From Flavobacterium gawalongense (GTDB taxonomy: Bacteria; Bacteroidota; Bacteroidia; Flavobacteriales; Flavobacteriaceae), in NCBI RefSeq assembly GCF_007097265.1, contig NZ_VJZP01000005.1, positions 62,001 to 126,000 of the forward strand: a stretch of 64,000 nt of DNA, read 5' to 3'. The first letter of the stretch is position 1; every line of letters starts with the position of its first letter. The notes under the pieces were generated by a model, which saw only the letters and a list, made by a program, of their open reading frames with translations, searched no databases and was not told the DNA's origin. Of this stretch, positions 1-8,600 are shown piece after piece. Position numbers and translations under genes: made by a program.

Positions 1-573
1 ATCGTCTGTAGGGATTAAATATTTAGGAAATGTAGTTAAGGGTGTTCCCAAAGTTCCCATTGTTGAATAAGCTTCGGCATCATAATAACTGAATTGGGCT
101 CCAAGACTTACGAATGGTCCTAAGCTACCAATTCTTGCGGTAAAATCACGAATACTCCATGGGAAATATTCTAGTTGCATTCCTATGTTTGTAACCGCGG
201 TGCTTCCTTTCATTGCGCGTAATTGATCTGCTCCAAGAGAGGTTTTATTTGGTTCTACCCATTCTCCAAAATGCTCTAATTTGGTTTTATTATAAGAAAG
301 CTCGGATCTTAATTTAAAATGGTCATTAAAATAAGTTTCAGGAGTAAAACAGTTACATTCGGCTTTGTAAGAGAAATTTAAATAATGAATAATTCCAATT
401 CCTAAACCTGTATTTCCGGAGTTAGTTTTCAAATCATAGCGTTCCCCATAATCAGATTGAAAAGCCACAGGACCAGCAATAATTCCTACTTCATGCGAAA
501 AACCAAATTGCGCATTTATTTTATTTGAAAAGCCAAATAAAATAAATAAAGTAAGGATGGTTTGTTTGATCAT
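1..573 (-). CDS. Outer-membrane beta-barrel-like protein, N-terminal part (C-terminus beyond left edge)
   Basis: The reading frame opens with ATG at 573 on the minus strand and stays open to base 1, so about 190 residues are visible. The first 22 residues look like a signal peptide (MIKQTILTLFILFGFSNKIN, then AQ). The mature part is rich in Gly, Asn and aromatic residues and includes GNTGLGIGIIHYLNFSY, AECNCFTPETYFNDHF and LEHFGEW. From memory this resembles the flavobacterial THC0290_0291 family, whose function is unknown; that assignment was not searched. A TAnnTTTG box lies just upstream at 598-605. The function is unassigned; an outer-membrane location is inferred from composition only. 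The gene diverges from gdhA across an intergenic region that holds a long inverted repeat. Confidence 0.7.
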   Translation of the reverse strand, partial: MIKQTILTLFILFGFSNKINAQFGFSHEVGIIAGPVAFQSDYGERYDLKTNSGNTGLGIGIIHYLNFSYKAECNCFTPETYFNDHFKLRSELSYNKTKLEHFGEWVEPNKTSLGADQLRAMKGSTAVTNIGMQLEYFPWSIRDFTARIGSLGPFVSLGAQFSYYDAEAYSTMGTLGTPLTTFPKYLIPTDD

Positions 574-597
574 TAGATATTAAATTTCAACTCTTGA

Positions 598-605
598 CAA
601 ATATA
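598..605 (-). promoter_or_regulatory. Bacteroidota -7 promoter box for the left-edge gene
   Basis: On the minus strand the bases read TATATTTG, an exact match to TAnnTTTG, 24 bases upstream of the ATG at 573. No clear -33 TTTG was seen at the expected distance. Confidence 0.45.
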
Positions 606-670
606 TAAAAACATCATCCATTAATTAAAATAAACTAAAAATTAAATATAAGTAATCAAATTCTCATTTG

Positions 671-698
671 GTTACGAAAACTATAACGTTTTCGTAAC
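671..698. promoter_or_regulatory. Perfect 11-bp inverted repeat, probable operator
   Basis: GTTACGAAAAC (671-681) and GTTTTCGTAAC (688-698) are exact reverse complements separated by six bases. The half-site ACGAAAAC recurs in the palindrome just before gdhA (816-827). The element sits between the divergent left-edge gene and gdhA and could serve either. No T-run follows, so a terminator is unlikely. A dimeric repressor or activator site is inferred. Confidence 0.5.
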
Positions 699-796
699 AA
701 ATGCCACTTCAAAAGCATATTTCTCTGTAATTGCTTAATAAAAAGATAATTCTGTTGATAAAGTCAAAAAAAACACTGCAATATTCTTATAAGATG

Positions 797-827
797 TATC
801 TTTGTATACACTAACGAAAACGTTTTC
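797..827 (+). promoter_or_regulatory. gdhA promoter with overlapping palindrome
   Basis: TATCTTTG at 797-804 matches the TAnnTTTG box. Immediately downstream, GAAAACGTTTTC (816-827) is a perfect 12-bp palindrome with a central CG, the kind of symmetric site bound by LacI-type dimers. It would overlap the transcription start region, suggesting repression. The 12-mer AACGAAAACGTT (813-824) occurs again upstream of the pyk operon at 32278-32289. Confidence 0.5.
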
Positions 828-851
828 TTAAACGTTAATAATCTAATTATT

Positions 852-2195
852 ATGTCACAAAGTATTACTACTTTTATCGAAGCGGTTGCTAAAAAAAACC
901 CTAACGAGCCTGAATTCATGCAGGCAGTTTTAGAAGTTGCTGAAACAGTAATTCCTTTTATCGAAGAAAATAAAAAATACCAGAACAAAATGCTTTTGGA
1001 GAGAATGGTCGAGTCAGATCGAATCATTACGTTTCGTGTAACTTGGATTGATGACAAAGGTGAAATTCAAGTGAATAGAGGATACCGTATTCAAATGAAC
1101 TCTGCAATTGGACCATATAAAGGAGGACTTCGTTTTCATCCTTCAGTGAATCTTAGTATTTTGAAATTCTTGGCTTTCGAACAAACTTTCAAAAATAGCT
1201 TAACTACATTACCTATGGGTGGTGGGAAAGGTGGAGCTGATTTTGATCCAAAAGGGAAATCAGATAATGAAGTGATGCGTTTTTGTCAAAGTTTCATGAC
1301 TGAATTGTGTAAACATATTGGTGCTGATACGGATGTTCCTGCTGGAGATATAGGCGTTGGTGGAAGAGAAGTAGGTTATATGTTTGGTCAATATAAAAGA
1401 ATCAGAAACGAATTTACTGGTGTTTTAACTGGGAAGGGAATTTCTTTTGGAGGTTCATTGATTAGACCGGAAGCTACAGGTTACGGAGCCGTTTATTTTG
1501 CTCAAAGTATGTTGGCTACAAAAGGCGATAGCTTTACGGGGAAAACAGTTGTAATTTCCGGTTCAGGAAATGTAGCACAATATGCTGCTGAAAAAGCAAC
1601 TCAATTAGGTGGAAAAGTAGTTACCATGTCAGATTCTGGAGGATATATCTATGATGCCGATGGAATTGATGGGGAGAAATTAGCTCATGTAATGGTAATC
1701 AAAAATGAGTTAAGAGGTAGAATTAGTGATTATATCACTAAATATCCAAATGCAAAATACGTTGCAGGAAAACGTCCTTGGGATGTAAAATGTGATGTTG
1801 CATTGCCATGTGCTACTCAAAACGAATTGAATGAAGACGAAGCAAAAGCTTTAGTAGCACATGGATGTATCTGTGTTGCCGAAGGAGCAAATATGCCCAC
1901 TATGCCAGATGCAGTATTAGTTTTCCAACACGCAAAATTATTATTCGCTCCGGGAAAAGCATCTAATGCTGGCGGGGTTGCAACTTCAGGTTTAGAAATG
2001 TCTCAAAATTCATTAAGACTAGGTTGGGCATCTGAAGAAGTGGATGAAAAATTAAAAGGAATTATGCTAAATATTCACGCTTCATGTGTGAAATATGGTT
2101 CTGATGCTAACGGTTATGTTGACTATGTAAAAGGAGCCAACATTGCAGGATTTGTAAAAGTAGCTGATGCTATGCTGGCTCAAGGAGTGGTATAA
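852..2195 (+). CDS. gdhA: NADP-type glutamate dehydrogenase
   Basis: This enzyme aminates 2-oxoglutarate with ammonia and NAD(P)H to glutamate (or the reverse) in the cytoplasm, linking carbon and nitrogen metabolism. At 447 residues it has the length of the hexameric bacterial family. Visible landmarks are the substrate region GPYKGGLRFHP, the catalytic-lysine loop PMGGGKGG (about residues 120-127), PAGDIGVGGREVGYM (about 163-177), and the Rossmann motif SGSGNVAQYAAEKA. Assignment to the NADP type is by overall similarity and is less sure than the enzyme class. The gene stands alone between two palindromic operators and a terminator, so dedicated regulation is likely. Confidence 0.95.
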   Translation: MSQSITTFIEAVAKKNPNEPEFMQAVLEVAETVIPFIEENKKYQNKMLLERMVESDRIITFRVTWIDDKGEIQVNRGYRIQMNSAIGPYKGGLRFHPSVNLSILKFLAFEQTFKNSLTTLPMGGGKGGADFDPKGKSDNEVMRFCQSFMTELCKHIGADTDVPAGDIGVGGREVGYMFGQYKRIRNEFTGVLTGKGISFGGSLIRPEATGYGAVYFAQSMLATKGDSFTGKTVVISGSGNVAQYAAEKATQLGGKVVTMSDSGGYIYDADGIDGEKLAHVMVIKNELRGRISDYITKYPNAKYVAGKRPWDVKCDVALPCATQNELNEDEAKALVAHGCICVAEGANMPTMPDAVLVFQHAKLLFAPGKASNAGGVATSGLEMSQNSLRLGWASEEVDEKLKGIMLNIHASCVKYGSDANGYVDYVKGANIAGFVKVADAMLAQGVV

Positions 2196-2200
2196 AAAAT

Positions 2201-2244
2201 CCTCACCCCTCCCGAAGCCTCGGGACTCTCCAAAGGAGAGAGTT
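2201..2244. repeat. GC-rich palindromic repeat (family A), copy 1
   Basis: A GC-rich stretch with two small hairpins (CCCGAAGCCTCGGG and CTCTCCAAAGGAGAG) directly after the gdhA stop. It resembles the GC-rich elements found inside ileS (6337-6447), before the terminal helicase gene (61734-61772) and inside it (63834-63870). Here it is non-coding. Confidence 0.5.
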
Positions 2245-2253
2245 AAAAATAGT

Positions 2254-2304
2254 AATGCCTTCTACCGTCCCGATGCTTCGGGATCGAATGGAAGGCATTT
2301 TTTT
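2254..2304 (+). terminator. Rho-independent terminator after gdhA
   Basis: AATGCCTTC (2254-2262) pairs with GAAGGCATT (2291-2299) and is followed by a T-run. The loop holds a second hairpin, TCCCGATGCTTCGGGA (2268-2283). Confidence 0.75.
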
Positions 2305-2336
2305 GTGTAACAAAATTCTAATACTTTCGTTTGTTC

Positions 2337-2344
2337 TATATTTG
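2337..2344 (+). promoter_or_regulatory. porZ -7 promoter box
   Basis: TATATTTG matches TAnnTTTG, 15 bases before the ATG at 2359, giving a very short leader. No convincing -33 element was seen. Confidence 0.45.
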
Positions 2345-2358
2345 TAAACCAAATATTG

Positions 2359-4656
2359 ATGCAAATAATGAAAAAGGGCGTTTTATGTTTTTTGCTTTTA
2401 CTTTTTATCCAAATGGGTTTTGCCCAAAGTAATTTGTTGTGGCAAGGTTATTTCTCTTATAATGAAATTAAAGACGTTTCAGAATCTACAACTGCTGTTT
2501 TTGTCGCTTCAGAAAATGCCTTGTTTTCTAAAAATATAACAACAAGCCAAATTAAAACTACCAATACAATTGATGGACTTTCTGGGCAAACTATTTCTGC
2601 ATCATACCACAGCGCAACATTCAATAAAACAATTGTAGGTTATGAAAACGGATTGATAATAGTTATCAACGAGGCCGATGGGAGTATGCTGAATGTTGTA
2701 GATATTATCAACAAACAACTTCCTTCAAACATAAAAAAAATAAATCACTTCACGGAATTTGAAGGTATTATTTACGTTTCCTGTGATTTTGGAATTGTCC
2801 AATTCAATTTGGCTACCATGCAATTTGGTGACACCTATTTTATTGGAACTAATGGAGCCGAAATAATTGTTAACCAAACGGCACTATTTAATGGATTTAT
2901 TTATGCAGCTACAAATAGCGGTATAAAAAGAGCTACTATTTTTAATGAAAACTTAATCGATTATAGCCAGTGGGAAACAATTGCACCTGGAAACTGGTCC
3001 AGCGTTGAAATTTTTGGAGCAGATTTGTTTGCTGTTAATGCTGTAGGTTACATTCATAAATATAATGAAAGTACTAGTTCTTTTACAGGATATTTAGCTC
3101 TCAATCAACCCTCCTCAGACATGAGAGCAACTGTTAATTATTTAATAGTTACTACTTTAAACAGTGTTTATATTTACAACAGTCAGATGGGGTTGGTACG
3201 CCAAATAACCACAAACCAAATTACGGAGAGTAATCCTAGTTTTACTTGTGCAACGATAATAGGAGATACCATTTTCATTGGAACCAAAGAAGATGGATTG
3301 ATTACTACCTCACTTTCTTCGGTTGGAACTTTTGAAAATACGACTCCAATTGGACCTTCTCGGAATAATATATTTGCGCTTCAAACGACATCAAATTCAC
3401 TTTGGACGGTTTATGGCGATTATACAGTAGATTATAATCCGTATGATTTAGATAGTTATGGCGTGAGTAAATTTAGCGCCACAGGATGGTTGAATATTCC
3501 GTATGAAAAAGTTTTTGGGGCCAAATCAATGACCAGAATCACCGTTAATCCAAGTAATGAAAACGATGTGTACGCGAGTTCTTTTTTTTCAGGATTACTA
3601 AAAATTGAAAATGATGAACCTACTTTTTTGTATAATCAAACGAATAGTGGACTGGAATCATTAACCTTTGCCGGTCCAAATTATATTGATGTTAGAATAA
3701 ACGGAGCGGCATTTGATAAATCGGGGAATTTCTGGGTGACCAATAGCAGAATTAAAAACGGATTGAAAGTGTTGAAATCTGACGGTCAGTGGCAAAGTTA
3801 CGCGATGGATAATATTCTGGATTCAGCTATTGATAATAATTTTGGAACAATTGCAATTGATAAAAATGGTACGAAATGGCTCTCTACAAGTAGTGATGGG
3901 GTTATTGGTTTTAACGAAAGCGGCAATAAATTCAAAAAAATTACAACTGGACCTGATACCGGGAACTTACCTATTGCTGATGTAAGAACGGTTGCGGTAG
4001 ATACCAGAGACCAACTTTGGATAGGGACTACAAAAGGATTGCGAGTTTTGTCTAATGTTGGAAGTTTTCAATCTGATAATCAATTAACGACCAATCCCAT
4101 TATTATTTTAGAAGATAACTTGGCGCAAGAGTTGTTGTACGAACAATTTATTACTGATATTGCTGTGGATGGAGCCAATAACAAATGGATTGGCACTGCC
4201 GATTCGGGTGTTTTTTTAGTTTCACCAAACGGTCAGGAAACAAAATATCACTTTACAATAAACAATTCGCCTTTGCCCAGTAATGATATAAATGACATCG
4301 ACATAAATAGTACAACGGGCGAAGTTTTTATAGCTACCGCTAAAGGTTTAGTTTCTTTCAAAGGAGTCTCGACTGCTGCAAATGATGATTTAAGCAATGC
4401 GTATGTGTACCCAAATCCAGTGCGGCCTGAATATCAAGGAACCGTTAAAATTGCCGGATTACTCGATAAAGCCAATATTAAAATTACCGATATTGAAGGA
4501 AATCTGGTTTATGAAACCACTTCCGAAGGCGGAACAATAGAATGGGATACCACGGCTTTTGGAAAACACAAAGTAGCTTCGGGAGTGTATATGATTTTTA
4601 TTTCGGCACAAGACGGAGTCGAAACGAAAGTTAAAAAAGTAATGATAATCAGGTAA
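2359..4656 (+). CDS. porZ: Type IX secretion system component PorZ
   Basis: PorZ-type proteins are surface-exposed partners of the T9SS sortase machinery, needed for attaching cargo to the anionic lipopolysaccharide. An N-terminal signal peptide (MKKGVLCFLLLLFIQMGFAQ) is followed by a propeller-like region with repeated short strands (DKNGTKWLST, DTRDQLWIGTTKGLRVL, DGANNKWIGTADSGVFLV) typical of two-component-regulator propeller folds. The last 85 residues carry a type A T9SS sorting domain: YPNPVRPEY, then SGVYMIFI and a final KKVMIIR. About 765 residues fits the family. Start: ATG 2359 or ATG 2368 (MKKG); a TTG at 2356 is less likely. It is followed by recO, an order I recall from other flavobacteria. 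Confidence 0.85.
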   Translation: MQIMKKGVLCFLLLLFIQMGFAQSNLLWQGYFSYNEIKDVSESTTAVFVASENALFSKNITTSQIKTTNTIDGLSGQTISASYHSATFNKTIVGYENGLIIVINEADGSMLNVVDIINKQLPSNIKKINHFTEFEGIIYVSCDFGIVQFNLATMQFGDTYFIGTNGAEIIVNQTALFNGFIYAATNSGIKRATIFNENLIDYSQWETIAPGNWSSVEIFGADLFAVNAVGYIHKYNESTSSFTGYLALNQPSSDMRATVNYLIVTTLNSVYIYNSQMGLVRQITTNQITESNPSFTCATIIGDTIFIGTKEDGLITTSLSSVGTFENTTPIGPSRNNIFALQTTSNSLWTVYGDYTVDYNPYDLDSYGVSKFSATGWLNIPYEKVFGAKSMTRITVNPSNENDVYASSFFSGLLKIENDEPTFLYNQTNSGLESLTFAGPNYIDVRINGAAFDKSGNFWVTNSRIKNGLKVLKSDGQWQSYAMDNILDSAIDNNFGTIAIDKNGTKWLSTSSDGVIGFNESGNKFKKITTGPDTGNLPIADVRTVAVDTRDQLWIGTTKGLRVLSNVGSFQSDNQLTTNPIIILEDNLAQELLYEQFITDIAVDGANNKWIGTADSGVFLVSPNGQETKYHFTINNSPLPSNDINDIDINSTTGEVFIATAKGLVSFKGVSTAANDDLSNAYVYPNPVRPEYQGTVKIAGLLDKANIKITDIEGNLVYETTSEGGTIEWDTTAFGKHKVASGVYMIFISAQDGVETKVKKVMIIR

Positions 4657-4697
4657 TTTGTTTATGGTTTTGAGTTTGTGGGTTGTTTTTACAATCC

Positions 4698-4724
4698 GAA
4701 ACTTTAAACTTTAAACTTTAAACA
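4698..4724 (+). repeat. Short tandem heptamer AAACTTT
   Basis: Three adjoining copies of AAACTTT lie just before recO. Such A/T-rich tandem units are prone to slippage. Possible effects on recO spacing are speculative. Confidence 0.4.
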
Positions 4725-4730
4725 AAAAAA

Positions 4731-5444
4731 ATGCTCGTAAAAACTAAAGCTATCGTCATTTCATCTTTAAAATTTCAGGAAAAAAGCTTGATTGTGAAAT
4801 GCTTCACATTGTCGCATGGTTTGAAATCTTATTTTGTTCGGGATGCATTTTCTTCCAGAAAATCCAATCAGAAAATCGCCTATTTTCAGCCGTTGACTAT
4901 TCTCGAAATTGAAGCTGTTCATAAAAATAAAGGTACTTTGGAGAATTTCAAAGAAATAAAAATCGCAACGCCTTTTCATTCCATCCATTCGGATATTTAT
5001 AAAAGCACGATTGTGATGTTTGTTTCTGAAATTCTGCATCATTCGATTCATGAAGAAGAAAAAAACGAGCAACTGTTTACCTTTTTAGAAACTGCTTTGC
5101 ATTGGCTCGACAATCATGATGAAATCGCCAATTTTCACCTGATTTTATTACTGGAAACTACAAAATACTTAGGCTTTTATCCTGATATTTCGGACATGAA
5201 CATGCCTTTTTTCGAAATGACTGAGGGCGTTTTTACGCCGTTCAATGCCATCAGTTCGCTCACCGAACATGAAAGTAATTTGTTTAAAAAACTCATTGAT
5301 TTAAAATTTGGTAACAATCAAAAAATATTTCATGTTATTGAAAGACAGCTAGTTTTGAAAATCCTAATCGATTACTACAGTTTTCACCTGGATGGCTTTA
5401 AAAAACCAAAATCCTTAGACGTTTTAAAAGAAGTTTTCTCTTGA
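4731..5444 (+). CDS. recO: DNA repair protein RecO
   Basis: RecO anneals ssDNA and loads RecA in the RecFOR recombination-repair pathway. The 237-residue protein starts with the OB-fold signature MLVKTKAIVISSLKFQEKSL, with the family's YFQPLTILEIE strand at about residues 54-64, and continues into the helical domain (LHWLDNHDEIANFHLILLLE, KYLGFYPDI). The zinc-binding cysteines present in some RecO proteins are absent, as I recall for Bacteroidota relatives. The gene follows porZ by about 75 bases and is followed by a region of inverted repeats before ileS. Confidence 0.9.
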   Translation: MLVKTKAIVISSLKFQEKSLIVKCFTLSHGLKSYFVRDAFSSRKSNQKIAYFQPLTILEIEAVHKNKGTLENFKEIKIATPFHSIHSDIYKSTIVMFVSEILHHSIHEEEKNEQLFTFLETALHWLDNHDEIANFHLILLLETTKYLGFYPDISDMNMPFFEMTEGVFTPFNAISSLTEHESNLFKKLIDLKFGNNQKIFHVIERQLVLKILIDYYSFHLDGFKKPKSLDVLKEVFS

Positions 5445-5489
5445 AAAACCTTAGTAAAGGTTCAGAGACACAAATTAAAAATGAAAAAC

Positions 5490-5644
5490 TAACACGAATT
5501 ACACTAATTTTCACTAATTAATTCATGTTGTTTTTTAGATTTTGGATTTTGAAACTTGAGAATAGAATCAATTTTAAAATGAACAAAAAAATTTCAAACC
5601 TGTTTGGTAAACAAAAATTCGTGAAAATTCGTGAAATTCGTGTT
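5490..5644. repeat. Imperfect AT-rich inverted repeat (family E), copy 1
   Basis: AACACGAATT with repeated ACTAATT units (5490-5522) on the left faces repeated AATTCGTG units ending in AATTCGTGTT (about 5616-5644) on the right. The same vocabulary makes a compact palindrome at 59835-59892. It fills most of the gap between recO and ileS. Confidence 0.5.
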
Positions 5645-5694
5645 CAATAATTCAAAATTCCTTACTTTCGCACCTCGATTTAGAAAAGGATAAA

Positions 5695-8600
5695 ATGAGG
5701 ACAAAATTTACTGAATACAAAGGACTTGACTTGCCAACTGTAGCGTCAGAAGTACTTGATTTTTGGAAGGCAGCAAACATATTCGAGAAAAGCGTAACCA
5801 CGCGTGAAGGAAATCAGCCATTCGTGTTTTTTGAGGGGCCGCCTTCGGCAAATGGATTGCCTGGAATTCACCACGTAATGGCACGTGCGATTAAGGATAT
5901 TTTTTGCAGATATAAAACTCAAAAAGGATTCCAAGTAAAGCGTAAAGCAGGTTGGGATACTCATGGTTTGCCTGTGGAATTAGGTACTGAAAAAGAATTA
6001 GGCATTACCAAAGAAGATATTGGAAAGACGATTTCCATCGAAGAATACAACGAAGCGTGTAAAAAAACCGTGATGCGTTACACGGACGTATGGAACGATC
6101 TGACTGAAAAAATGGGGTATTGGGTTGATATGAAAGATCCGTATGTGACCTATAAACCAAAATATATGGAAACGGTTTGGTGGATTTTGAAACAAATCTA
6201 CAACAAAGATTTGATGTACAAAGGCTACACGATCCAACCGTATTCTCCAAAAGCAGGGACTGGTTTAAGTTCTCATGAAGTAAACCAACCGGGAAGTTAT
6301 AGAGATGTAACGGATACGACTGTTGTGGCACAATTCCCCACCCTAGCCCTCCCCGAAGGGGAGGGAACCGGAGCCGAAAACTCTGTGTTCAAGGCATTCG
6401 GTTTCAGCGCCACGTCACCCTTCCCTTTGGGAAGGGATGGGGATGGGATTTATTTCCTCGCTTGGACAACAACTCCTTGGACTTTGCCTTCGAATACCGC
6501 TTTGACGGTTGGTCCAAAAATCGATTATGTATTGGTAGAAACCTTCAATCAATATACATTTCGTCCTTCGAAAGTGATTCTTGCTAAGAATTTAGTTGGA
6601 AAGCAATTTGGAAAAGGTTTCTTCGAAAGTTCAGAACCAGCTGATTTTGAGAATTTCAAGGAAGGCGACAAAAAAATTCCTTATCAGGTTTTGGCTGAAT
6701 GTAAAGGAGCTGATTTGGTCGATATACGTTACGAGCAATTATTGCCGTTTGCGTTGCCATACCAAAATCCAGAAAATGCTTTTAGAGTAATTTCAGGGGA
6801 TTTCGTTACTACAGAAGATGGAACAGGAATTGTACATACTGCGCCAACATTTGGTGCTGATGATGCAAAAGTGGCTAAAGAAGCTACGCCAGAAGTTCCG
6901 CCAATGTTGGTTTTGGACGAAAATGGAACTCCGGTTCCTTTAGTAGATTTACAAGGAAAATTCACTTCACACATGGGTGAATATGCCGGTAAATATGTGA
7001 AAAACGAATATTATAATGATGGTGAAGCACCGGAACGTTCTATAGATGTTGAGATTGCTATTCGATTAAAAGAAGAAAATAAAGCTTTCAAGGTGGAGAA
7101 ATACGTGCACAGTTATCCGCATTGTTGGAGAACAGACAAGCCTATTTTATATTACCCTTTGGATTCTTGGTTTATAAAAATCTCTGAAGTTAAAGATAGA
7201 ATGTTTGACCTGAACGAAACCATCAACTGGAAGCCAAAAGCTACCGGAGAAGGACGTTTTGGGAATTGGTTGAAAAATGCCAATGACTGGAATTTATCCC
7301 GTTCAAGATTTTGGGGAATTCCGTTACCGATTTGGAGAACCGAAGACAAACAAGAAGAAATTTTAATAGGTTCTGTTGAAGAATTATATAACGAAATTGA
7401 AAAATCAATCGCTGCCGGTTTCCAAAAAGAAAATCCTTTTAAAGGTTTCGAAATTGGAAATATGGCTGAGGAGAATTATGATTTAGTTGATTTACATAAA
7501 AATGTAGTCGATGAAATTACTCTGGTTTCTGCTTCGGGGAAAGCGATGACGCGTGAAGCGGACTTGATTGATGTTTGGTTTGATTCGGGTTCCATGCCTT
7601 ATGCACAATGGCATTATCCTTTTGAAAACAAAGATAAAATAGACGAAAACAAAGATTTTCCTGCTGATTTTATCGCTGAAGGAGTCGATCAAACACGCGG
7701 TTGGTTTTATACGTTGCACGCTATTGCAACTTTAGTTTTTGACAAAGTAGCATACAAAAATGTAGTCTCTAACGGATTGGTTTTAGATAAAAACGGACAA
7801 AAAATGTCCAAACGTCTTGGGAATGCTGCAGATCCATTCGAAACATTAAAAGAATATGGTCCTGATGCCACACGCTGGTATATGATTTCAAATGCAAATC
7901 CTTGGGACAATTTAAAATTTGATTTAGAAGGAATTGCTGAGGTGCGTAGAAAATTCTTTGGAACATTATACAATACGTATTCGTTCTTTAGTTTGTACGC
8001 CAATATTGATGGTTTCAAATTTGAAGAAGCAGAGATTCCATTAAATGAAAGACCGGAAATTGATCAATGGATTATTTCGGAATTGAACACTTTGATAAAA
8101 GATGTTGACAGCTATTATGCGGATTATGAACCAACGAAAGCAGCTCGTGCAATCTCTGAATTTGTACAGGAAAATTTAAGTAACTGGTACGTTCGTTTAT
8201 GCAGAAGACGTTTCTGGAAAGGGGAATATGCACAAGATAAAATTGCGGCTTATCAAACCTTATATACTTGTTTGTTAACCATAAGTAAGCTGGGTGCGCC
8301 TATAGCTCCGTTCTTTATGGACAAACTTTACAGAGACTTAACTTTAGCAACACAGTCGGAAAAGTACGACAGTGTGCATTTGGCGGAGTTTCCAAAACAC
8401 GTTGAAAACTTTGTTAATAAAATGTTAGAGAGCAAAATGCAGAAGGCGCAGACCATTTCATCATTGGTTTTGTCACTCCGAAAAAAGGAAATGATAAAGG
8501 TGCGTCAACCATTGCAAAAGGTAATGATACCAGTACTTGACGAGAATCAAAGAGCTGAAATTGAGGCCATTTCTGACCTTATAAAAGCAGAAGTAAACGT

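Noticed and set aside
764..1057. Antisense open frame over the gdhA start
   Set aside because: Shadow of the gdhA coding frame; no family resemblance and overlaps the promoter.
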